Below are positions 44,870 to 55,458 of a stretch of DNA of 64,000 nucleotides, piece by piece; positions within the stretch are counted from its first letter, which is position 1, and the number at the start of each line of letters is the position of its first letter. The DNA is from Gautieria morchelliformis (taxonomy: Eukaryota > Basidiomycota > Agaricomycetes > Gomphales > Gomphaceae). Both the position numbers and the translations under genes were made by a program. The DNA lies in NCBI GenBank assembly GCA_015179125.1, contig WHVA01000016.1, positions 1-64,000 of the forward strand. Direction: 5' to 3'. Under the pieces are notes generated by a model. It did not search any database, was not told the DNA's origin, and saw only the letters and a list, made by a program, of their open reading frames with translations.

Positions 44870-44972
44870 AAGCCCAGGGACACACAGAAAGACACCCAGA
44901 GACACACAGACAGACACCCAGAGACACACAGAAAGACACCCAGAGACACACAGAAAGACACCAAGACCCCAG
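44870..44972. repeat. Tandem repeat, unit about 22 bp (gacacccagagacacacaga)
   Basis: Alternating gacaccc and gagacacacagaaa blocks, 4-5 copies. It encodes a Lys/Asp/Thr repeat in a 123-codon plus-strand ORF that I regard as spurious. Confidence 0.7.
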
Positions 44973-45458
44973 CCAAAGCAGTAGTAAGCCCACCACAGCC
45001 AGAACACAGGAGGACACCAGTGGGGAGTGCGGTTCTGCAGCATCGCTCTCTTTATACCAAGCGAAGGGTCGTGCACGGACCACTCGCGTATGGTCGCGAA
45101 CCGGTCACGTGACCTGGAACACTGCTGCGCAGTGTTTGTAGCTCGCGGCTGCACCACTCGGCGCTGACCTAAACAGACCGGGGGCTCGCGGCTGCGCCGC
45201 TCGCGGGCTCCGCTGACAAACTAATGACCAAGCATTGGTCAGCGGGCCCACAACCACCCACCCCCTGCGTTTAACTCTTAGACTAGGTGGATACCCGCGC
45301 TTCGCGCGGGGGTGCAAGTCAAACGCCTCGGTAAGGTCAAACGCATCAGCAAGGTCAAACACCTTGGGTAAATCAAACTTGGGATAAGTCAAACACATTC
45401 GGATAAGAAAATTTCATTCAGATAAGTAAAACGCATCTTATTGATTGAAGGTAGGTAA

Positions 45459-46000
45459 TGTTATGACCATGCTGCTCGACCAACTCTGGTACCTCCATGC
45501 CTCCTCTAGCTCTATTCCGCAACGTCCACACTTTGACCTTTTGATCCCCTTGTTCATTACTATTCACATACTTCCCCTTTTGGCTCTATTCACTGTCCTT
45601 CCCTACTTGACCCTTAGCTTAGCAAGTCCGGAGCATCAGGTGATCCATTTGTTCCACTATCAATTAGACCCATATTCCCCTTGTTCTTTTGCCTATTGAT
45701 TGTTCTTAGTTCTACCTGGAACCCCCTTGTAGTTCCTCTTGTTCCATATTAGTTACTTACTCCATTTATCCTAGTTACTTTTGCTTGCACTGGAATTGCT
45801 TACCTCTACCTTCTGACATGTTGTCTCAGCTCTTTGTATAAAGCCCAGTCATGTGTGCCTCTGTTCTGCAATCAAATAATTGACTTTGATATGTGACTCC
45901 CTTTGCACTGTTTCCTGTTCTTACCACAGCAAGTACTTGCAAGGCCTCTGTCTCTCTGACCTCTGCCTTCCAACTTGATTTCTGATATTCTTGAACCCTT
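45459..46000 (+). mobile_element. Truncated LTR of the 14687-15377 family
   Basis: Begins TGTTATGACCATGCTG and follows the 14.7-kb LTR through the TATA-like tttgtataaagcc (about 45834) and the gttcttaccacagcaagt segment. It stops near 46000, before the CGTAACA end, at a Helitron 3' terminus. The last 150-200 bases are missing. Confidence 0.7.
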
Positions 46001-46139
46001 ACCTCTAGGTGGATACCCATGCTTCGCAGGGGGGTGTAGGTCAAACGCATTGGGTAAATCAAACTTGGGATAAGTAAAACACATCTCATTGCAATTGAAA
46101 GTAGCTATAAGCAACATATCAAGATAGGTAATGTCTCTA

Positions 46140-47100
46140 CACATGTTTGCATGTGCCCAAGTATAGTGTGCATAGCATGTCCTCCATGCATAGTGTGTCT
46201 CCACATGTAGTGTGTCCCCAACTACAGTGTGCATAGCATGTCCCAGATGCATAGCATGTCCCTGGTTTGTAGCATCTCCCCAAACGTAGCGTGTCCCTAA
46301 ATTATAGCATGTGTGTCCCCCATGCATAGCATGTCCACACATGTAGCATGTCCCTACATGTAGTGTGTGTAGCATCTCCCTCAAGTATAGTGTGCAAAGT
46401 GTGTCCCCCATGCATAACATGTCCCCCAAGTGTAGTGTGCATAGCATGTCCGTTTGTAGTGTGTCCCCCAAGTATAGCATATGTAGAATGTCCCTTGTTT
46501 GTAGTGTTTTCCCCTGTAGTGTGTCCCTTGTTTGTACTGTGTCCCCAAAGCATAGTGTGTCCCCACATATAGTGTGCACATCCCCATGCATAACATGCGT
46601 GTCTCCACGCATAACATGGGTGTCCCCAAGCATAGCGTGTGTGTCCCCATGGATAGCATGCTTGTCCCCACGCATAACATGCGTGTCCATGCATAGCATG
46701 TGTGTCCCTATGCATAGCCTGTCTGTCCCCAAGGATAGTGTGTCCCCACATGTGGCATGCATGTCCCCATGCATAGCATACATGTCCCCAAGCATAGGGT
46801 GCGTGTCCCCATGCATAACATGCGTGTCTCCAAGCATAACATGCGTGTCCCCATGCATAGCATGCGTGTCCCCAAGCATAGCGTGTGTCCCCACGCATAA
46901 CATGTGTGTCTCCATGCATAACATGAGTGTCTCCACACATAGCATGCATGTCCCCAAGCATAGCGTGCGTGTCTCCACACATAACATGCATGTCTCCACA
47001 CATAACATGCATGTCTCCACGCATAACATGTGTGTCCCCATGCATAGTGTGTGTAGCATGCCCCTCAAGTATAGCATGTGTAGCATATCCCCAAGGGCCT
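46140..47100. repeat. Minisatellite, mostly 21-bp units
   Basis: Units of the type catagcatgcgtgtccccaag, about 21 bp, with 18- to 25-bp variants at the left side. Because 21 is a multiple of three the array is open in several frames on both strands, including the 413-codon minus-strand ORF 45872-47113 and 247-codon frames on each strand. Translated units are heptads such as HMLCVET and GDTHAMH. No start context or conserved domain supports a real protein. Confidence 0.85.
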
Positions 47101-47109
47101 CAAAGTGAA

Positions 47110-48060
47110 GCAAGCAGAGGCTGTTACTACTTATTAAATTTTAGCAAACTCAGGGACATGTATCAATATCTATTTTGTGACATATACAGACATAAATAAA
47201 ATAGTCAAGGAAACCATATTTAAGCAGCTGCTGTCATTAATTTTTAGCAAAGTCAGGATTATCTATTTTGCGAAAAAATGTCAAGAAAATGTCCAGTACA
47301 TGTAAGCTGAAGCTGTTATTAATTTTAGCAAAGTTAGGATTATCTATTTTTCGAAAAATGTCAAAAAAATGCACTGTACATTTAACCTGGAGCTGTTGTC
47401 AATTTTCACAAAGTCAGGATAATTTATTGATATCTATTTGCGAAAAATGTCAAAAAAGTACAGTACATTGAAGCAGAAGCTGTTATTAATGCCCAGTCAA
47501 AGCCAGAGAAGCCCAGGGACTGACAGAGAAACCCAGAGCCATAGTAAGCCAGCCACCAGTATAGGTAAGCAGCTTTACAGTCAATAAAACAATAAAACAA
47601 ACCACATTTAAAAGCAGAACCTATTGTCATTAATTTTAGAGGAAACTTATTGATGTCTATTTTCAAAAAAAACCTGAAAAATATAGATATTACACTACAA
47701 TTTTTTCACCACAGTCTGGGGATGTTATTTAAATCTATTTTCGAAAAAATTCAGAAAAATATAAAGCACATGTGACAATACAATATAATGAAAAAAAAGA
47801 AAGGAACCAATGAAATTACAAACACAAATAAAATAAAATACATGGCAATGCATTAAAAAAGAGATATTACCTACCAATAGAAATCCAGCCAAGCCAATAG
47901 ATAGCCAGCCAAGCCAAGCAAAAGATAGCTAGCCTGCCAAAGCAATAGACAGCCAGCCAGCTAAAGGAGGAGACACCATAGAGAGCAGACAGCAGACAGA
48001 GCATAGCAGACAGGGAACAGAGCAGACAACAGCAAGAGGAATTGCCGGTGGGCAGATTCC
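47110..48060. repeat. AT-rich Helitron-internal repeats
   Basis: Segments of the type tatctatttgcgaaaaatgtcaaaaa recur about every 80-100 bases here, and likewise at 44440-44840 and 50520-50900. They are shared by H2, H3 and H4 and are followed by agccagccaagcc-like repeats. Confidence 0.6.
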
Positions 48061-48642
48061 TGCCATTCCATCCTTACCGTTCTGCCTTTATACCGTGCGC
48101 GCGCGTCGTGCACGGACCACGCGCGAACAGGTCACGTGACCGCTGCGCAGCGTTCGTTGCCAGCGCAGGGTTGAGCGCTGGAGCCCGCGAACCACTCGCG
48201 GCTGCGCCGCTCGCGCTCCAGGTTCACGCCGGTCTGCCGGTCACGTGACCGCTTCGCAGCGTTGGTGCTCGCGGCTGCGCCGCTCGCCGCTGACATAAGT
48301 TTTACGTAATATTATTTATAAGCGGCGCCCACAACCTCCCACCGTGCTGCTTTCACCTATAGGAACTAGGTGGGTACCCGTGCTTCGCGCGGGGTTTAGG
48401 TCAAATGCATCAGTAAGGTCAAATGCATCGGTAAGGTCAAATGCATTGGGGTAAATAAAATGCATCATGTACAATATATCCTCTTCTCATGTTTCCCTGT
48501 ATGTCATGTGCTCCCTTTATGTCATGTGCTCCCTGTGTGTATATCCTCAAAAGGTGTGATGATTATAAGCATTTTCACCATATTGGATGTTCATATATAC
48601 CTATCATCTACTTCATAAAGGTCTGGGTCATACACCTCATTA

Positions 48643-49699
48643 TCAGCTGGGTTGCCCAAGGTGCGGGGATACCAACTTAAGGGCCTTGAGGAGCTTTGAT
48701 AAAGTGTTTCTGTGCTGCAACCTGCACTGCGGTTCTCCTAGTGCACCCAGTATGCGTAGGGTGTTCCCTGGTGTGTAGTGTGCATACACAGATGCGAACA
48801 TGCAGACCTCCCTCTCTACATCTGCGATGGTCCTTGCAGCAACTCTAGACATGAAAGTGATAATGGTCTTGACTGAATTATCAGATATTATAAGATTGTG
48901 CCTATTGTCATAATCCACAGGTTTCAAAGCTTTGAGACAGTGCAGTGACTCCCAAAGTGGCACATCAACCAGGGAATGGAGCCACGTTTCTGGTCTTCGA
49001 GATGAAAGCCTTCTTGGAACCATGCAGGGATGCCATCAGGAAATCCACCATGAAATGACTCATCAAAACGGAATCCATGCACACCAGACACATGTCAAAA
49101 GTGAACAGTTTACATGTTACATTCCAGTAGCAATTCCTTGCCCTTGTGCATTGTGCAATAGATCCAATAGTGACCTTGGGGATCCTTAATTTTGACAATG
49201 CTTTTATATAGATATTCCAGCTGATCCTCCGGTGAGAAACAATACCAAAATCAGAAATGGGGGAAGACCCAAAGTGCAGTTGGATTTGATGTGCTCCTCT
49301 GTCCCTTCCTTGGTTGTTGTTGAGTAAATCCCAAGCATGAGTCCTAAGGCAGACAGATGTGATGATAGGCAGGACATTTCCTTCTCTTGTGATGCATGTC
49401 CTCATTTTACTCTGCACAGCTGCGGTTGGTGCTGCAGGCCACCTATCGCTCCCATCCAAGTTGCCTTCATTGATCGGTGTTCCAAGCTTGACAATAAAGG
49501 CAGTTGACCCATCAGGGAGTGGTGAATTGATCCCTTTGTATCTGAGGGCTGGGTGCCCCTTGCTCACACTCATGTGAGCTAACTCCACTATACCTGCCAG
49601 GACTGGATAGTACAATGTCAGATCTATGTGATCTGTTTTGCCTGGTGACCAAAGAGGTGGTTGAACTGCTAATAACCTCAGTAGATAGCATGTCCTCAC
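48643..49699 (-). pseudogene. Unknown ORF carried by Helitron H4
   Basis: Two overlapping frames (49699-48965 and 49023-48643) read as one decayed protein. The first has TDHIDLTLYYPVLAGIVELA, LPDGSTAFIVKLGTPINEGN and ITSVCLRTHAWDLLNNNQG, and the second LKALKPVDYDNRHNLIISDN and FMSRVAARTIADVEREVCMF. I recognise no domain. Part is duplicated in H2. It is either a captured host gene or an accessory gene of this Helitron family. A frameshift lies near 48970-49020. Confidence 0.4.
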
Positions 49700-50520
49700 C
49701 TGTAGCGTGTCCTCACAAGCATGTCCTCACACTTAGCATGGCCTCACATGTAGGGACTGCTAATAACCTCAGTAGATAGCATGTCCTCACACATAGTGTG
49801 TCCTCACATGTAGTGTGTCCTCATATGTAGGGTGTCCTCACACATACCCTGTCCTCATACGTAGCATGTACTCACACATACTCTGTCCTCACCCATAGCG
49901 TGTCCTCACACATAGCATGTCCTCACACGTAGCATGGCCTCAGATGTAGGAACTGCTAATAACCTCAGTAGATAGCATGTCCGCACACATAGTGTGTCCT
50001 CACATGTAGCATGTCCTCACACATAGTGTGTCCTCATACATAGCATGTCCTCACACATACCCTGTCCTCATACGTAGCGTGTCCTCACACATACCCTGTC
50101 CTCACCCATAGCATGTCCTCACATAGTGTGTCCTCACCCATAGCGTGGCATCACCCATAGCCTGTCCTCACATACCCTGTCCTCACACGTAGCATGTCCT
50201 CACCCATAGCATGTCCTCACACATAGTGTATCCTCACCTGTAGCGTGTCCTAACACATACCCTCCTGTCCTCACACATAGCATGTCCTCACACATAGCGT
50301 GGCCTCACACGTAGGAACCACTAATAACCTCAGTAGATAGCATGTCCTCACCCGTAGCCTGTCCTCACCCGTAGCCTGTCCTCACCCGTAGCCTGTCCTC
50401 ACATGTAGCATGGCCTCACATGTAGTGTGCCCCTCAAGCATACTGTGCATAGCATGTCCCTGTGAATAGCATGTGTTCCCCAAGTGTAGGGTGTCCCCTG
50501 AAGGTAGCTTGTCCCCCATG
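49680..50520. repeat. Minisatellite, 17-bp unit with higher-order repeat
   Basis: Units of the type acatagcgtgtcctcac. A longer segment, ctaataacctcagtagatag, recurs at about 49675, 49760, 49952 and 50320, marking a higher-order duplication that includes part of the neighbouring ORF's start. Confidence 0.85.
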
Positions 50521-51489
50521 TGTCCTCACAGTGAAATTATTATTGTATAGAAGAGAAGATAAATGAATGTCAGAAGTGAATATTAGAGAAATAGACTTAT
50601 ATTTGCAAGCAGGGGTTGTTACTTATCATTAACTTTGAGCAAAGTCATGGTAATTTATTACTATCTATATACAGTATATAAAATAACATAACAAAAGAAC
50701 CCACATTGCAAGCAGAAGCTGTTGTTGAACAAAGTCAGGGAAACTTATTGATGTTTATTTTCGAAAAAAAGGTGAAAAATTTACAGTACATATGGTAAAA
50801 TACATTTTTTTCAACAAAGTTCAGGGATTTTATTGAAATATATTTTCGAAAAAATTTCACAAAATTATAAAGCATACATATCTTAAAATACAATAAAAGA
50901 AAGACAAATGTCAATGGGATTGCATTGGATAGAAAAGAGAAACTTACCTACCAATAGAAAGACAGCCACTACAAGAAAAGCCTGCCAAGACAGTAGGCAG
51001 ACACCCAGCCACAGCAAGAGAAACCCAGCCACAGCAAGAGAAACCCAGGCATAGCAAGAGAAACCCATCCAAGAGTAAGCCAGCCACCAGTACAGCAAGA
51101 GAACACCAGAGAGGAATGACTGGCGATGGCTCTCCAGCGTTGCTCTTTTTATACTGAGCGAAGCCCGTGCACAGACCACCCTTGCGTATGTGGTCGCGAG
51201 GGACGCAAATGGGTCATGTGACCAGCCACACTTCCAGCGTCAACTCGCAATTGGACTGGTAAGTGGCGCTGGCTCACGATTGGTCGGCTGACTAAGCTGA
51301 TCAATCATGACATAAGCAATGCCCACAACTACTCTGACCTGCGCGATTAACTTTTTGACTAAGGTAGAGGCAGCTAGGAACCGGTACCTTTACGTAAGGT
51401 GGGCGCCTACATCATGTGAGCGCAAAATCTGAGGTCGGGAAAACTTGATTTTTTATTTAGCAATGTAAATTCAGATTATAAAATATCTA

Positions 51490-51943
51490 TTTCTTCCCAG
51501 CCTTCTCTAGTTCCTCTAGGATAGTTCCCGGAAGGATGCGGTGCCCGTGATAGCGCTGGTTAGCCCACATGGCTTGAGAACCTGTTAACCCTTTGTGGTA
51601 GACATCAATAAATCACGCGGAACGATTTGCGTAGCTGTGGCACAAAGTCAACGAAGACAAAAAAAGATAGAAACTGAGACGTACTGGAGGATCCATGTTT
51701 TCAGAATATCATCCAGGCAAGCAAGCATATTTTTCTCCGTCTCATCAATATCAGCTGTCCGAGGGGAAGACCGGTAGCGAAGTTTTGCAGCTCCCCAATA
51801 CTGCTCTATGAAATTCAACTCACAATGAAACTTAGGATAAAAATCACAGATGTGGCCTTGCGAAGTAATATACTCCTCGAGTTGCGACTTCTGAGACCGG
51901 AAGTCTGGCTGTGTGAAAAGAAGCCGCCGGCAACAACAGGCCA
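51490..51943 (-). pseudogene. DDE-type transposase C-terminal fragment
   Basis: Reading leftward from the LTR junction: CCCRRLLFTQPDFRSQKSQL, HICDFYPKFHCELNFIEQYW, and after one TGA (51615-51613) FIDVYHKGLTGSQAMWANQR and a Lys-rich end near 51490. FHCELNFIE.YWG is a hallmark I know from large DDE-superfamily transposase-like proteins common in Agaricomycetes; the Glu is likely the third catalytic acid. The N-terminal catalytic part is missing because a G3-family LTR begins at 51945. A small frame slip lies near 51645. Confidence 0.7.
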
Positions 51944-51944
51944 T

Positions 51945-52734
51945 TGTCAAGATTGGTTTTTAGGCGTTAATATCGTGTATTAGTGAACACAGCGAATGCC
52001 CGAATAACTTGTGCGAATAAGTATGCCATTCGGCGAATAAGTGAACTGATGGACGTTTCACGAAACAAAGGGGTTGCCCGAATGGGGCTCGCCCTGTCTA
52101 CAGTCGTAGCGAAACCGCTCGCAGTACTTGACGGTGCAACGTGCAAGATATTGCGGAAGGGCTGTCTAAGTTTCGACAGTCCCTTCGCTGGCGAAGGTGC
52201 CCCTTAGGAGCCCTTCGCCAACAGCACTTCGAAGGCTAAGGTAACGGATATGAAGTATGAGAACTCACCAGTGGTGCCTAAGCCCTTGGCTGGTCGAAGA
52301 TAGAGATCTTCAAGGAGAGGCTCAAGACGATGATCACAGCGAGGTCAAGTTTGCACAAGATGGACGACATATGATAATTGAACTGGAGAATATACATGCG
52401 AATGTAAACTACTTATATCGAATGCTCGTAAGGCATCAGCGAATAGGAAAGAGGCCGTCGCGAGTCAGGGTTGGATAGGGGTGTGCAGTCATGATACTAA
52501 GTAGATGGAATAAACATACAATAGAGTGAGGGAAGAGTGCGAACATGAAACGATGGAGAGTAAAGGTGGCGAAGGCATTCATGTACAAAACCATGTCTTG
52601 GGACCTGCATACATGCTACCCTGCATGCACTCTTCGTCTACTGGGTTGATCCCGCACGACCTATGGAAGGGACGTCCTGCGAACACACTTTTGCCATATG
52701 AACACCCAAAGGCGTTGGATTAAGAAGATGATGG
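51945..52734 (-). mobile_element. G3-family LTR, truncated by copia insertion
   Basis: Begins (plus) TGTCAAGATTGG and follows the 15516 and 22117 LTRs closely to about 52734, where a copia LTR starts. The rest of the LTR should lie beyond the copia element, outside the window. Left flank gccat. Confidence 0.75.
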
Positions 52735-53113
52735 TGTTAGCAACTGGGGGTTATGGCAGGGAAGGTTCGGTAGAGTTCTTAGAAAACTAGAATCAAATTC
52801 ACTCTCTCAGTGAATTTAGTGTCACTGAGAGAGGAGCACTATCCTGTCTCAGAAGGCATATACGTGCACCCGGCCCTTTAGCGCTCAAGAGCTCGCGCGT
52901 CGAAGTCGTTTCAAACTCCGCTGGGTGCAGCCGCCTGTGAAAATAGAGATAACAAAATGAAATGGAGAGGTAGAGAGTGACTGGAAATTTTTGAAAATAA
53001 TCAGAGAAGTGAATGCATGGTACAAGAACAATGTGAGAAGAGATTGAAACACCATACAATAAATCGAATACATTATGCTTGATTTTGGTGCAGGAGCATA
53101 AATGCACCCAACA
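52735..53113 (-). repeat. Copia 3' LTR
   Basis: Minus-strand start TGTTGGGTGCATT at 53113, end CTAACA at 52735, preceded by a purine run (gagagggtg) and the end of copia RNase H. Contains the palindrome ctctctcagtga ... tcactgagagag. An inverted relative starts at 63473. Confidence 0.65.
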
Positions 53114-53126
53114 CACCCTCTCAAGC

Positions 53127-53404
53127 TTAATATATTCCGATTCTCTCATTGAGGATTCTCACTCTAGGACTAGGAAGTCCTTTAGTGAGAAGATCGGCTA
53201 GCATGTGTTCCGTTGGTAGGTACACAAGTTTAATTTCTCCATCTTTGACTATATCTCGGATGAAATATAATCTAATGTCGAAATGCTTGGTCCTCGTGTG
53301 TTGTTGAGTGCCATAGACAATGGCAATGGCTGATTGATTGTCTGAATAAAGTTTGATGGGATAATTCAGCGGTTGGAACACTTCAGAAATAAAGTGGCAC
53401 ATCC
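53127..53404 (-). pseudogene. Copia RNase H C-terminus
   Basis: Encodes LYSDNQSAIAIVYGTQQHTR, KHFDIRLYFIRDIVKDGEIK and YLPTEHMLADLLTKGLPSPR, the conserved end of copia pol. It is the downstream part of the ORF at 63472-63163, split by the G4 insertion; the target duplication ataag (53405-53409, 63158-63162) marks the break. Confidence 0.85.
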
Positions 53405-53409
53405 ATAAG

Positions 53410-53622
53410 TGTAAATAACCCGTGTATCTACATGTACATTAGTTATTACATAATCCCAGTGGGCCCCTTAGGGACCCACTGTATAGTTTATGCGTGGGAA
53501 CCGGCCAGCGGTCCCCATCGCATCTTACCCTTACACTGTCACTACGTAGCATCAGAATACCACACATTGGTCAAGTTCTGTCGTGCTCTTGTGACTTAAG
53601 GCTTAAGATAGACATCTTTACA
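53410..53622 (+). repeat. 5' LTR of G4
   Basis: TGTAAATAACCCG to ATCTTTACA, 213 bp, apparently identical to 62945-63157. Contains the palindrome gggccccttagggaccc. It is followed by ccttttt without an obvious tRNA-complementary tgg primer site. Confidence 0.93.
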
Positions 53623-54471
53623 CCTTTTTGAACTATCCTGCGGTTGATCGCCACGTGACCAACCGATAGTGGATTCAAAGCAATCTTGAAAAAGATCGCT
53701 GCGTCGACGACTAAACATCGTTGAGACCCTCCAGTAGACCTTCTACTGTTGGCTGCGAGCATGATGATTCCACGCAGTCGAAGACGGACACAAGCTACGA
53801 GCTCGAGGTCCACACCCCAGGCGCAGCCCAGTGACACGACGGCTGACGCTATCCTGGGCCAAGAAACCAGGACGATAGAAGACGGAGAGGTCGTAGATCT
53901 CACCGCCCTCGTCCCCTCAGTAAGGGACGAGGAAAACCCCGACCACGTCTCGTGGAGCGTGGCCGAGGAAGAGACGACGCCGGGCGCCACCCCCCCATCT
54001 CCCTCGGCCCGAGGACAAAGGAAAGGGCAGAGAAGTCTCGCCGTCATCAGACAGTAGAGCAACAACGTCGAGGCGGGCACAGAGCCACGACTCAAACCGA
54101 CGCTCACGAAGTAGGGCGACGACGATCATCCCTGAAGGAGGACGACGGCAAAAGAGGCGAGCCCCGGATGATGGTCAGGACTCGGAATACTCGAGCTCTA
54201 GTCGCAAGAGCTTGAGGGCTCACGCCATCGACCACGAGACGGCAGAGGCCCTGAACAAACAGGTGCAGGCTGCGCTGCACCGAAGTACGCTGACGCGCCA
54301 CAAGCACGATCAGCTGGCATCGCAGCTTGACAACGCCACCGCCGCCCTAATGGCAATCGGCAAGGAACTCCACCAGGCGGAGGAGATCAGGCTGCAAGAC
54401 GCAGCCACACTGGAGGACGTCCAGAAAGCACTCCGCCCACGCGGGGAACACGACGCAACTCATCCGAGCTC

Positions 54472-54529
54472 GCGACAGTCCGCAGCTAACGAACGCAGTT
54501 GCGACAGTCTGCAGCTAACGAACGCAGTT
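54472..54529 (+). repeat. 29-bp tandem duplication in gag
   Basis: Two copies of gcgacagtcygcagctaacg... (29 bp each, one mismatch). Since 29 is not a multiple of three it shifts the frame; with a single copy the frame would run from SAANERSC into DACRKERDKQ. Confidence 0.85.
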
Positions 54530-55458
54530 GCGACGCGTGCCGAAAGGAGCGAGACAAGCAGCGAATGCCGCTGCCAGCCATCCCGGTCGAACAGGACATA
54601 AGGTTTGGGAACGAACCTCAGGAACAACCAGCTGCCCCAACGGACAGCCATAAGATGATCCAACAGATCGTTAGGGATCAGGTCGCCTCAGAGCCTGACT
54701 CTGAAACGACGACCGAGAGCTTAGAGCTCGAAGTCGCACACTGGCAGCGTAAAGAGGCCGCAGCCGCGCGCCGCCACACACGGGCACTCGAGCTACTAGC
54801 GAAGAATGCTGAAGAAACGGTGGCCCACAGCCACACTGCTCAGCTACCCGACGAGCAGCTCACGCAAGCCATACAAGACGCACGGCAAGCGCGCACAGCC
54901 TACAACAGCAGGCTACGGATCCGCAACGCGGGACTGACCGGGGACACCAGGCACAAAACGCCCCGGAACCGAGAGCACAAAATGCTCCCGATCCTGAGCC
55001 CGATCCAGGCCCGGGGCCCGTCAGGGCATATAACAGCCTGCCCCGTGTGGCATCACAACCGCGCGAGAGATCCATGGCCCCAATGGAAGGCCAGGGAATC
55101 CCTGACCAGGCCGACGTCGTACCAATGGAGCCGTACGACAGGATCACATGGATTATCCGCGTGGCGTTAGCAGACGCCGTGGACACAGACCCGGAGAAGT
55201 CTGTGCTAGTGAAGGCCGGCGTAAAATTGGCCCACCCCGAGCCATACGCAGGAGGATCGGACATCGAAGAGTTTGAAATCTTCGTGGAAGCTATCCTACG
55301 ATGGCTAAAAATGAATTGCCTCCTAGGGCCAACCAGCATTGACACACAGGTCAGCTATGTGGGCACTCACCTCACCAGCGAAGCCCAGGAGTGGTTCCTT
55401 CGAAACATTGAACGCCTCGATCGCCAGGTCCGCAGCTGGATGCTGGAATCAGTGATGC

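Larger units (their letters stand above)
43345..45282 (-). mobile_element. Non-autonomous Helitron H2
   Basis: 3' end: CTAG (43348-43345) with hairpin cccgcgcgaagcgcggg (43372-43356). 5' end: TCTAAGAGTTAAACGC at 45282. It contains a fragment of the ORF seen complete in H4, a 17-bp minisatellite, an AT-rich block with gcgaaaaaatatcaaaaaa repeats, and a GC-rich 5' block with ggtcacgtgacc. It lacks Rep and helicase. The same terminal structure as the RepHel element at 28.6 kb suggests mobilisation in trans by that family. Confidence 0.75.
45283..48365 (-). mobile_element. Non-autonomous Helitron H3, compound
   Basis: Outer 3' end: CTAG at 45286-45283 with hairpin 45310-45294. Right 5' end: TTCCTATAGGTGAAAG at 48365 with gggaggttgtgggcg. 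A second 3' end (CTAG 46008-46005 with a decayed hairpin) lies inside, next to a truncated LTR (45459-46000), so two related Helitrons or a duplicated 3' end are nested. The interior has the long minisatellite and AT-rich blocks. Confidence 0.6.
48366..51358 (-). mobile_element. Non-autonomous Helitron H4
   Basis: 3' end: CTAG 48369-48366 with hairpin cccgcgcgaagcacggg (48393-48377). 5' end: TCAAAAAGTTAATCGCGCAG at 51358 with gtagttgtgggc. It has the longest copy of the family's ORF (48643-49699), a minisatellite with higher-order structure (49680-50520), AT-rich repeats and a GC-rich 5' block. It is the best-preserved member of the train. Confidence 0.75.

Noticed and set aside
44741..45112. 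123-codon ORF with Lys/Asp/Thr repeats
   Set aside because: Encoded by the 22-bp tandem repeat inside Helitron H2; no independent support.
45872..47113. 413-codon minus-strand ORF as a real repeat protein
   Set aside because: It is entirely produced by a 21-bp minisatellite that is open in several frames on both strands; no start context, domain or non-repeat core.
53985..54010. Programmed frameshift in G4 gag
   Set aside because: It lies far inside gag at a C homopolymer with no slippery heptamer or downstream structure; a mutation or sequencing error is simpler.
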